DNA from: Trichoplusia ni
Lineage: Eukaryota > Arthropoda > Insecta > Lepidoptera > Noctuidae
Length of the DNA: 64,000 nt
Direction: 5' to 3'
Assembly (NCBI RefSeq): GCF_003590095.1
Contig: NC_039493.1
Location: 2,108,001 to 2,172,000 of the forward strand
The notes beneath the pieces were generated by a model. The model did no database searches. It was not told the origin of the DNA and was given only the letters and a program-made list of their open reading frames with translations. Positions 11,601 through 24,500 of this stretch are shown here, piece by piece (the first letter of the stretch is position 1; each line of letters opens with the position of its first letter). Position numbers and translations under genes: made by a program.

Positions 11601-14600
11601 TGAACCACAGTTTGTTCCAAGACAGACCTTTAGCTCAAGAACTGAGAGGCGTTTCCGTAGACCTAGTACCAACAGTCCTGTAGACTCAATACCTGACAGT
11701 GAAGGATCTGCTGCGACCGTTGAAGTAAGACGACCCACTCTCCTGCCGCGAGGCCGCAGCCGATTTACAATCAGCTCAACTACTGAATCTTCCGCTCAGT
11801 CACAAACTGTGTCACCTCTGGCCCAAAGGAGACCAACATTTGCGAGATTCACGCCACGTCCGTTCACACGATCAACAATACCAGACGACGATAACATTGA
11901 CGCCACTGAAGAGACGTCGACGCAAAGGATTGCATCTCGCGTGCCTTTTGGTAGAACAAGGCCAACTTCAATAGGTTCACCAAATATTGTTGCTAGAAAA
12001 CTACCATTCCCATCTCGTCAATCAACTACTCAGCAAACTTTGGCTGACGAGGAAGACGACGATGAACCAGAAACTAGAAGCGATGATATTTTACTTTCTG
12101 AAAGTGCAAGAGAAGAGAAGGAACACGATGAAAGCGATACAGAAGATGGTACTGAAGCACCTAAACGTAGAGTAATTATTAAAAAGATTAGGAATAATGA
12201 TGCAGGTATCGCGTCTACTGAAGCTGTCCCTATAGATGATTCCGGTAAAAAGCGTTTTAGGGTAATAAGACGAAGACCTTCGTCTACCACTCCGGAACCT
12301 GTAGTTTCAACTGAAGCTCCAGCTTCTCCAGCCCCACAAAGGATTCGCAAAATTATACGCAAAAAACTCAAACCTGCCGAAGAAGATCCAGAAATAACGG
12401 CAAAATCTGTTGGATCACTGAATACATTCAAAAGCTCTACAACTGAAGAACTGAACTATGGTGAAAAGACTCGCCCGCCAACCACTACAACTGCTGAACC
12501 TACAACAGAGCCAATCATAGAGGAAGTAACAGAGTTCTTGAAAGAGAAAAAGATTGCACAACAGATACAAGAAGTCAAGCCTGAAATTCAAGAAGACGTT
12601 ACTGAAAAATCAACTTTAGCTGCAGAAGACAATCAGGAAGAAAAGACAATTGAGGACACTACCGTCATTCCTACAGACACTGAACAAGACACCAAGGACG
12701 AAATCTCTAAAGCAGAAGAAACTGGTACAGAAACTAAACCTGTTACAGATACAAGTGACGACTCTGATAATACGGAAAATAAAAAGGAAGCTGCTGACCA
12801 ATCTGACGAAACCAAAACTGAAAGTGACGCCAAGCCTAGCACTGAAGATAAACCAGATGTTACAGTAGTGTCTGGAGATGCAGCCGTTGATATTTCAGAA
12901 AATAAAGAAACTACTGTCTCTGATTCAACTGCAACCGAAGTTGATAGTACACAGCCTGAGACGACTACGGTAAGTACTACCGTTTCTACATCAAGATCTA
13001 GGTTGCCTTACAAGCCGCGGAAGAAACTCTACACACCGTCAACAGAAGCACCAACATCATCTACATATAAAACCTATAGCAGAAAATACAATCCAGGAGT
13101 TTATACAAGTCCCCCTTCAGCTGATAGGCCTTCCTTTAGACCAGCCGTAAGCACACGACGACCATTCTCTGCAAAATTATTTACAAGAAAACCATTTACT
13201 CCTAGAACCACTCAAAAAGTAGAAGATGAAGAAGAATATAGTGACGATGAACTGTTTGAAGAAGAACCGGAATCAGACAACCCCTTCGTATTCGTACCAC
13301 AAAATCAACTGTTCACCAGGAAACCTGATTCCTTTGAAGAAGATGATGAGCTAACCGATGAAGGAGCCAATTCTGAGGAACTATTGGATGAAGAAGAAGG
13401 ACCTTATGACGATGAGGCTGTAGAAGAGGAAGATACACCAACCAACAAGTTTTCTCCAACCACAAGGAGGCCAGGATTCAGACCTCGGGTAGTAAACTCA
13501 AATACATTCAGAACTTCGACCACTACCACAGAACTACCTAAGAGATTAGCAGGTTCTCAAAACAAAACTGGAATATTAACAAGATTCAGTAACAAGCCAG
13601 TGACTGAAAAGAAGAGAGTGCAAAACGTGCCACCTGGTTATAATTCTCCCGTTGCGGGTGCTAGACCTAAGCCGTCCTTAACTAATGCTAGAAATGCAAC
13701 ACAAACAACTGAGAAAGAATCTACAACGACAACTGCATCAGTGACTGAAAATGAAACTACATTAGTCGATGATGATTACCTATCAGCCACTGAAACAACT
13801 GTGTCAGATGACAAAGAACTTACAACTTCAGACATTATATCTACTACTAATGCCATTGAACTGGAAACAGCGACTTATGAAATGGAAGTTGATAACAGTA
13901 CTGATGATTACTTAGAAAGTCCAGAAGGAACTACAAGTTACCCGACTACTCAAGATAGTACAACTGTTGAACAAACTGAACCTGTGAGAACAACTTTCGT
14001 ACATTATACTTATGCGAATACCGTGCCATCCACTGAAACGACAACTGAAGCTGTACCCACAACTACCCCAACAACCACAACGACCACCACTACTCCTCCC
14101 CCTCCAATTATTAAAACTCAATTCGACAAATTATTCTCTATCAGTAGAGTTGTTGAAGTTAATTCAAAACTTGATAAACATCGCCTTAATAAAAACAATG
14201 AAACAACTCTTATAGAAGAAGGTAAAATTATGGTTGAAAAGAAACCTGTCATTGATAAAATTGGTGAAGTTAGTAGATACAGTTTGATTAAAATTGTAGA
14301 AGATGAAATCCCTATTTATCTAACTAAATTCGGTCACGTATACCCAGTAGAGCACCCACCAGACAATCATATACGTATTGATGAAGCGAGAAACGCCAGG
14401 GCCTTAGTCGAAACTTTTCCAGACACCATTCCTAGAGAAAACCTTGTAGCTTCAGAAAGTGTGAACGAAGCATACAGACACGTTAAGGTCACTGATCCAA
14501 AAACTGAAGCTAAAGATGTCAAAGGTCATGTAGAGCATTTACCGAATGATGAGTTCTTAAGTTACGTGAATGTTGACAAAAAAACCGATAAAATTGATGA

Positions 14601-15582
14601 CCCGCTATTCGCTCAATGGCAGTTTGTTCCAGCTGCATATGAAAATGAAAAAGTCAGAGCTGCCAAACATTTTGAGATTGTCACACCACGATCAATGAGA
14701 ACCAATCCCTCTACTTTACCATTAGAGGGCTTATTCAAAACGGAGAACCCGCTTATGGCTCGTCAATTTAATAACGATAATAATCAACCATTTGTTGTAT
14801 ACTCTGCATCTGTGCCAAAACAAGAAGAAGAGGCAAACATTGTCAAAGTATCAGTTCTGAAACCTGAAACTGGTCGTAGCATTGTCACTTTTGCAAAAGG
14901 CCAAGAATTTAGTGGAGGTTCCAATGATGAGGAGAGTACTGTGAAATACCCTGTAAACATATCTGTGTTACCGCAAACCTCAGAGAGTACTACAGCATCT
15001 GCACCTTCTACAACAACCACAACAACCTCAAGTACCACAACTGTCCCAACCACTACTGGGTCATCCAGTCCAATCATAGATTTATTATCTACAACTCAAG
15101 TCACTACTGAAATTCCCACGACAACTTCAACAGACGCTCCATCTACCACAGAAACATTACCTGAAGAAACCACAACAGTAAAGATATCGCCTCTTGATGC
15201 CAAACGGGCGAAATTCGCGTTCCCAAGACGACAAATCATTAAAAGCTCAAACTTAACCAGATTAAGCAATGGTCCCAGAACGTTCAAGAAGATTAACGCC
15301 ACAGTTGTATCAAATGCGAACCAGAAAGCCAACAAAACCACTTTCAGTCCGACAAAGTCTCGTTTTACAGTCAACAGGGTACAGAACGTTCCCGTAGACT
15401 TGAAAAAGAAAAGTAACAGCCCTAAAGTAGCGCCTAAGACGTTTACCACACCAAGGCCTTACACCACAGAAAGTCCAAAGTCGACAACTGAGAGGAAACT
15501 ATTCTTCAAACCAATCAGACCTAACTTCAGACCAGCCTTTATCCCTAGAAAAACCACTCCACCCGTCACTGGGGACACTTAA
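3430..15582 (+). CDS. Cht6: Cht6-like chitinase, alternative form ending in the 4.7-kb read-through exon
   Basis: Uses the same exons as the longer-spanning form up to 10857, then stays in the exon to a TAA at 15580-15582. This gives about 2229 residues in the window. A canonical AATAAA at 16131 would polyadenylate this form. It carries only the first CBM14. Its C-terminal 1400 residues are Thr/Ser-rich, with acidic and basic patches and one less repetitive island. The frame stays open for over 4.6 kb, so this is real coding sequence and not an intron. Two consensus donors inside it, at 11284 and 12970, explain how the other form is made. Which form dominates cannot be told from sequence. Confidence 0.85.
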
Positions 15583-18500
15583 TACCGTAGAATCTAGTTT
15601 TAACTAGTTTTATGCGGCTCCCACTAGTAGGATCCGGTTTCTCTGGCCATAATACATTGATCGACTGATATTGTTTTCTAATTGGTATGTAATACGCAGG
15701 CATCGTCCGACTCCGAAATATTACGATCGCGAAAATAGTTTTAAAATTGTCAACAATTTATAATTCACGACAATTTAATTGAAACATGGTAATTTTTAAA
15801 ATACTCTTCTGATGGGATGACTTGTATATATAGGTATACAACATCATTATAGTCATATGTTAGAGATTTGAATAGCTTTAAAAATAATCTAGGTTTTTAA
15901 TGAAAGTTTTATTGTACCAAATAATTATATTTATTAGTTCGTTTTGGTAAAAGAGACTTTCACATTACAAAATGTCATAGGTTACGATTAGCTTACATTT
16001 ATTTAAAGGTTTCATTATTATATTAATAATTATTAATCGTTACCATTAAAATGTAAATATGAATGGTTAGGATTGGGATATTTTTGTAATAATTTGAATG
16101 AAATATTGTAACATTCAAAGAAAGGTCTGTAATAAAGTATTAGAATATTATTTCTTATGTTATTTTAGTTGTAATCAAACTGTTTTGTGCTATTGCGTTG
16201 TGTTGCACCCTTCTACAACCTACTGTGTGTTTATGTGACGTCACAATATCCTTAAATTTAGTGTTTAAGTGTTTCACGACGACGTTTATTTTGCGATTTT
16301 ACTTGCGTTGCTTGCTTATGCTTGTGCGTCTTATACGGGAATGATCAGGTAAGTGCATACTTTATTATTTTATATCCAGCTCCTCGAGCCAAATGACATT
16401 TCGACTACACTCAAACGTATGGAAATGACATTACGTTTCTAATTAAGTCAAGTTTGACCTGTCATCTCCATACGTTCCAGTGTTATCAATTGACGTTTTC
16501 CATGGTAGAAAAGTAAATTCTATTCTTCTATCTTCTGTCGTGAACTAAACAAGGACGTCATGTCGCCATGATAATAACAAATTAAATTCGTTTTCATTTT
16601 CGGAGGTTGATCAAGAGCTTACGAATCATCTTTTGAACAGAAAAACAAACAAAAAATAATTAAAAAAACTAAAACAAACTCTTTACTATACATATATTAT
16701 AACCAACACGATTTTATCATTTAACAGAATTTAATAATAGGTTTCTTTTGTATCTTCTGTATTTAGAATGTTTTGTCGACGCCTTTTGGAGGCATTGTGC
16801 TATTTTTTATTAAGTTTAAAACAATAGTCGACCATTATCGACAGACAATCGGCTCACATAATCAACAAGTTTCTCAGTGGCGTGTCAAAAATCATTGTTG
16901 CTTGACTTGCATGGACATTTCATTAGAAATTGTGCATCGAATGTACAAAAAGATTTGTTCGCATGGGAAGGACTATTTGTTTTGTGATCATAATACTATA
17001 CGCAGCAGCATTTTATACGCTATGAGAATTAAAAGACTACTTAGATAAGAACATAATGATACATTATATTTGGCACTAAAGATATCTCGGTTAGTAATGA
17101 ATAAACGGTTTAGTTTATTTAGTATTCGGATCAATATTTCTAGAATCTTCTGTTAAATCTAAGTTCTAAAACTGTTGTACGAACGGTCCTTAAAGCGTTT
17201 GAACGTTATGTTCTTTTAATTGGATAATGAATCCTTTGCTTGATCTATGGAGACAGATTTATTTGAAATAAATAAATCAGAATCAGAAATCAAATCAATA
17301 CAATTATTTAAAGTTGGCAAAGTTGCATAGCAGTTTTAAAGGTTGTAACGAATGGGATAAAATAAAACCAAAAAAATTAAACATTAATAATTTATTTCAT
17401 AATTTCGGTAGTCCAATTTTTCTTACACTGTGTAGCTAATCGAAATAGTTGTATTTTACATTACATAAAGTAGGGAAAATTAAACCTTGAACAAATTATA
17501 AACTAACAATTTTCACTAAAGTCATACTCTATATTTAATTTACACAATTACCTCGTCATGGACCTTTTAACTAACCATTGAAACATGCAACGAACAAATG
17601 AATAAAGCAGTTTAATAAAACATTGAATTCATTTTAATATTGATTCTTTCTCAGTACATACATAAATGACGAAACTTGTATAATTTTATGTCTTTGTTTA
17701 AGTCAATCGCATTCCATGGACTATTAAGAGCGACTCACTATTAAATAATTCAGATGTACTTACTCACTGCTGAGTCAGGACATAGTTATGATAGTTTTAT
17801 TGCTAAACAATCACTGCTATTATATTGTAGGATCTTGTATTACAAATTAATTTGTAGCAAACAATATTCAGAAAGCTATAGAGTTATTATTAAATTAGGT
17901 CCTTCTTTATCCGTACCCAGAGAGTAAGACAAAACTTTATCTAAGGCTACGCTATCTATCCCTTTGCCTTCGACTGTCACTAAGATGAAGTTTTCATGGA
18001 TGTTTTTCTGTTGCCGCTACAACAGAAAAACGGAAATCGAGGTGCAAGGGTTAGATTTGATTTGTCTTTAGCCTATTTGTAGAGAAGGCTCACAAAAGTG
18101 TCTTACTTCTTTCTCAGAACTTGAGTACCCTCTCAAAATCTCCAAAAATATTTTAGTCCAAATTAGTATCGTTTCAAAACTAGCTTAAATAGGCACACAC
18201 TATTTAAAAATATTTTTATCTCATGACCAAATACGAGTTAATTAGGTCTCATTATAAAAATGACCGCGCAGCAATGACCTGCATTGCATTAGAATTTTAA
18301 TCACATGTGAGATTGTCGCCGCTTGGTGCCCTTCACTTTTCATTTAAGCTAACTACCGATAAACTATGCCTAAACTCTGGGACTTATATCTATCAATATT
18401 TAGACATGTCGAGCATAGGAGCATAGGCACGCAGTCACTCCTGGAACTTGAAGGCAAAAAAGATTTTGTACAGGCATGTTTTGTATCTAGCATACAACTT

Positions 18501-21500
18501 AAGTATACACGACATAATTAAATGCCCAATAAAAAATCAAACAAAAAAGAAGACACAATAAAATCCCTGGCCTTAATGAGGTGTCAGCATGTTAGTCATC
18601 TAGCTTTTATGCACTTCAGACTCACAGCATAATGTGTGAATGATTAAGTGCCTAAGCGCTGTTATCTTAAAGTTATACAAACCAAAAAGTTCTCAACATT
18701 GCCCTAAATAACAATTTCTGCTTTCAAAAACTTGTATCATCTTTGTGTGGTCTTACTATACTTTCATATCAATATACAGTACATATATATACAGACAGTA
18801 GTTTCAATATAAATCCCTAGGCTAAAAACTTAGCTTCATCAATAAATAGCATGCGGTCGTGACTCCTAGTGTACCACCAGCTCTCAAAACAATTCTTTAA
18901 CGGTGTGGGAAAGAGAGAGCGCATTACCTGTAGAGTTGCATCTCGCTTCTACAAACGCAGTACCTTTGAGAGTAGTGTGTGGTCCTTCTGCACATCTCGT
19001 AATACTTTATCAATGCTCTTCGTGATTCTCGTGTACAAACCTACGTGTTCATGTATTCATTCATAGTATACTTGTGTTTCGTCATCGAGCCTGTAGGCTG
19101 TATAGCAACGTTTTTGAAGTGATGCTGTAGTTGTGAATAATATGTATGCTGTCGAAGCTTTGAACCATGGAGAGATCATTTTTTTTAGGTCTATATGTCA
19201 TTCTAATATGACTCATTTTGATTAATGTAATGAGATTTAGTTGTTTCAGTGTCTTTATTTATCATGTCAAATTATTAAAAGCGTTCAAAATCTATAGCAT
19301 AGGTTTATTTGAATTCAGTAAAGTATGTTTTCGTAATACATTTTTAACACTACTACGATTTCCCTTCGCTGCTGTTAACTATTAAACAAAGGCAGACTGT
19401 CTTTTGTTTCAAAGACTCACTATCAATGTTCTAATGAATGGTAACTAGGTATAACTTAAACCCGGTAAAGATAAAATCTTTTTGAAAATTTTAAACTATA
19501 AGATATAAATCTTTATACTATTTTTCATAACGTAAATGATAGCCAAATTCTCTGTAAAGGCGTGATCATTCATAACACAAGTTTAAAAAACATTGAAAAC
19601 CCTTTCATTCTTAAATTCTTTAGGAACATATTCAGTGTTTGATGCAAAATGATTTTAGGGCAATAAATAATTACCAAATGACTCAACTTTTCCCAATCTT
19701 CATACTTCTATGTACGTACTTACCAATGAATATGGAGACAAATATTACGATGTTTATGTAGTATCATCGCGACCCACTTGAGGGCCGGTTTGTAGGAGAT
19801 ATGAATATCAAGTAGGCTGCTCATTATATGTTATTTTCCTTATATTAGTAGACATTAGAGGAACATAGTATTAGAGGAACTTATGTAATAATATATTTGT
19901 CTTGAAGCTTAGGTACATCTGTTTTTGTATAGCATGTTTTGCGATGTTGATAAGTCATACGTAGCTTTTTCCTTCGATAAGTTTTAAATTACCTAGATTT
20001 TCTTTCATTTCTTCGCCATTGAAGTCCGTTTTTTATTCGTCTGGTTACCAGTAGCACTTATTGCTACTAATAATTGTATCATTTGGAAATCAAACCTCCT
20101 TAATTCAAATAAATCATAAAAATCACAATACTTTTTACTCATTCCTAAGTCAAAATATTATAACAGTTATTAAATTGTATTCAATAAATCTACTTCAGTC
20201 TGACGTCTACGAAACGTTTAATTTTTAAACGCTTAACCTTCCTTTTAAGTTTCAATCTAGTTTGTCACTTCAAACCTTCAATTTATGGCAGACCAATGAA
20301 TAAAATCTCCCATAACGATTGAATGCTAACATTAAAAACGTTTATTGAAATGTTAACCTTTTCATATTCTCAGTTTTAGAATGCATTTTATGTTTATTAA
20401 CAGCTATTGATTAAAAATTCAATTGGTATTATGTCGATATTTATTACTTTGAAATTGTTGCTATATATTTCAATCTGCACAGTTATTACCACTCTTCTTC
20501 AATACTTAATAATTTACTTCTCATCTTATAGTAAGTGAAAAATCACTTAATAGACAGAACGACATAAATATTTTTACATCTTAAAATATAGAGCTTTGGG
20601 TAGGGGTTGAATTAAGGAAACACGAAAATTGACTCAGTTTATTTAAATATCCCATAAATCTCTAAAACCAGTCATCATTAGTACTTCTTCTCGACGTCTC
20701 TTCTTGGTTCTTCACGTTTTCTTGTTCTGCATAACGCCAGAAGAATCTGGCGTTTCAGTTGCTCATTTACCTTCCATGTTTTCCTGAAACAATTTTAAAC
20801 CAAACTTTAATATACTATCACGTTATTTTGTAGACTAATTTTAGATCAGAAAAAGACTGCGTATTTTATACACGGGAAACTACTATAATAATTATTTAAA
20901 TAATTTTGAAAATATTAAGAAAAATTGACTACTAAATAAACACGGTAAAAATTAGTCATTTACATTTACTATACGCAGCCAATAAGAAAAGTAAAACTTT
21001 CATTACATCGTTAAAACATAAAAATAACATACAAATATCAAAACAAGCCTTATTCTAACAACCAAAAAGTTGATTATCATATCTCTCAACAAAACAATCC
21101 TACAATGCTAACAAGGTTTGTAAAACCACAGAGTAACATCGTCACAATATAGTTATTTTCTGTCTAGACTTAATTGAACACAGCTTCGTAGAGAATTGGT
21201 TCCCACGCACACCACGAGCTGATCAAGTGGAATGGCCGGTTTCACGATGCTACCACGATTTCACTACGCAAATACTTTAAGCGAATCTGTAGCTGTATTT
21301 AGTAATAATTCTTAACAGCGCGGGTAGCTGACGTCTTGTGGTACCTACATACTGCTATAGTCACTTGAATTGTTGAAAAAAGATGTAGATCCTTTATGGT
21401 TGATCTCGCTTGAGAGATCGATAGATTTAACGCTAACGGGTGTTATAATATGACTTATCTAAAGTACTAAGTATATGATTTTTATGATTTATATGATATG

Positions 21501-24500
21501 AATGTCGTATATCAATTTATTTAATAGAGCCCATGACAATACGTGACGTAATGAAGACATGATTGGTAAATTCATACCAGTTACTAAGTTTCCATATCAC
21601 ATGGATTTACCGCTTTAGTTTTATTTAAGGAAAACTTTTTGCTTCTTAAAATGTTTAATTAATATTCGTTCTAAAATACTCTAGAGGAAACCATAGTAAA
21701 AGCTATTGGCTAGACCTTGGCATTTATATGAGCTAGCCGCTAAACACAGTCCTAGCATGTTTGTTAATTTGAAACGCATAGCCTATGGTACTTTCTATAA
21801 TTGGCACCTGTTCCTAACGTGCCTGAACTTTATAACAAACTAGAAATCCATGTTATCGGGCCAAGGAGACAGTGAATCAACAACAATCATTATTTAATTA
21901 ATTTGAATATATTAAATTAATAAAATACTCGTTATCAAATCAATTCAATACTTCATAAACTCCAATATTTAATTTTATATCGTTAGTTAATTAGACAATA
22001 AATCATATAACTAATTAAAGGTGTCGTAAATATTTCGCATATCGACTACAGGCCACAATATCGCAGCATCCGAGAGAAAACCACTTTCTCTGCACAAATT
22101 ACATGTTAAGCGAGATCTTATCTAACTGTTACGTCAATACACCTGATCTGTCGATTTTTACTTTTTAACTGTCATTTGAATGATCTATGATCGAACATTG
22201 GTAATTATGTTTTTGTGAATCGAAACATTCTGACAGAGATACTGTTTGTTATTCTGATATAAAGGCTTTATTTAGTGTTCTTAGAACAGTTATTTCTTTA
22301 ATGATTTGTCGAGAATTCAAAGGTAGATAAATACAGAATAAAGAATTTCCCTTAAATCACGAAACCCTATGTTTGGAAAAAGGAAAAAAATGCAGTTAAT
22401 TACAAATAATATAAAAAGAAAAATATGCATTATTTACAAAGCGTCAAAAAAGATATCCTCATCCCTGCCAAAGTCGGGAAACGTGCCCAGAAGGCTGGCT
22501 GCATTGCCACGTTGTATGGCAATGCTAATTCTTTGGGCAAAATATAGACCAGCCTTCTGATCACGTGTAGAGTCGACCAAACGCTTTGCGAGTTCTTTAT
22601 AAAGAACTCGTGCACCTGGTCCCCATGTCCCGAACGTTTCGACCCCAAACGGCTCAAAAATATAATTACCAACAAGGTTATTATATTTCCGCCGTTTTAG
22701 GGCTTCCGCGGCTCCAGCAGCAGCGCCCGGCGAGACCGCTGAACTTAGAACATGGGATGGCGCGAGGGTGTCGACGCATGTCGCGTCCCACACCAAAGGC
22801 CGACCCAATTTCCAAGGCAGATATATTACAAATAATACAATGAAACCATTCAATTCTCAGACTGCACTTGAACCTGCGATGATTGCCTATAATATCAAAT
22901 AAGCTGCCGAGGTAACTGAACAAGAATTTAAATTTAAGTTTAACATGACTAGTCTTACAGTGTACTTTTAATTTAGATTTTAATCACCACTTTCTTTGAT
23001 ATAGGCAAACAAATCTGATTAAAAGGCTAAATTCAGTCCCAATAAATACATCCTTGCAAACCAATGATAGTATCTGTTAAAGCAAACTTAAAATAGTAAC
23101 CACGGACAAAAAAGATGTCTTAAAATACTTTTTAGACAATTCTTGTCTTAATTTAGCAGCAGCATTTACTATTTAAGTTAGTACAACAATTTTACTACTG
23201 TAGTGGGTGTATTGAGTACTATTGAGTCACCGTGTAACTGAGCATCTTGCGTAATAACATAACGAGGCGATCACAGATTATATCTGAGATAGTAGGTTGT
23301 ATAAATATTGACGGATCGTTGAGTGACAAGTACACACGTTGAATTTCTTTTTTAGTACCTCTTCACCTGTTGATATTATATTTTAAACTTTCGTAGTATT
23401 TAGAATTATGAGTTTCTTACAATTATTAGATTTAGTATTTATGCTACGTCAAAGTCTCCTCTGTTAATTCGTCTGATCGTTAAATAAATGTAGCCTATAT
23501 TACTCCCAATAACCTCCAGCATTTGCCACTAAAAGTGTCATTAATATGATCCAGCGAAAGAAAGCCTATAGAAAAAAAGAAAATTCAGAAAGTCCTCACT
23601 CTATTATCGTATTGCGTACTGCAATGTTTAAACTACGTATCGCACAAAACTAAGCTACTCCAGTTTCGTTATTACATTTTTTTTAACAATAACTATAATT
23701 AACAATTTTATTTATGAATGAATATTTCAAAATGGTGTCAGCTTACTATACTATAATCAATACACGATATTGTTTTATATTTAAAATGACTTTACATACG
23801 ATTGATTCAATTATCCTTTACGTTTCACTGCATTCAAGAATCACAGAGATACCGATTCAAGTAGCATTAGCAATAATAACAGAGCAGACACACATTAAAA
23901 CTGCAATCACTGAATTAACTATAATTACAAGTCATCTTACGACTCTTAACTACAACGTTTGCATTAATTAACCATTACACCGGTAAAAATATTGAGAACT
24001 TTACCACAATTACTCGGTTCCGCTTCCGTTTCGTTTTTACCCGGTAATTTGAAAACTAACAGGTATTTTTAACTGGTTCACATACATTCTCGGTACATTA
24101 ACTGATATTAGTGATGTAACTACATTATGTAAGGCGCGTAAATAGGCTGTTAAGGACTTTTGTTAAACACCTTTGCCTCGTCATAAATATTAATTTAGTA
24201 ATGTTTAGTCTATGGTTCAGACAAGTAAGGAGGTTGAATATTTATGGTCGTGTAACATATTTCTGTAATGATCTCTGTTTCCTGTACTTTAGAAGATATT
24301 TGCTGTTGTAACATGCGCGTAGTTTAAATAAAGTTAGGTTACATAAGATGTAATCTTGTGAAAAAATCTGCTTATACGCATTTGTGAGAAAATGAGCTCG
24401 AATATAGGCTGGTTTTAAATTAAATTGTTTTTGTTCTTGTTTCATAAAATTGCATTATTTATGTTGGAATTAAACTTAAGTATGTTATACATACAATATC

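Noticed and set aside
10926..15449. Several long minus-strand ORFs over the giant chitinase exon
   Set aside because: They are Val/Ser/Gly-rich mirror images of Thr and Ser codons on the coding strand, with no splice or domain support.
16773..17048. 91-codon + strand ORF in the chitinase intron
   Set aside because: Composition is random-like and the frame is isolated in AT-rich sequence.
23285..23345. TATAAATA followed by GACGGATCG, promoter-like
   Set aside because: No downstream ORF or spliced exon; such words are frequent in AT-rich DNA.
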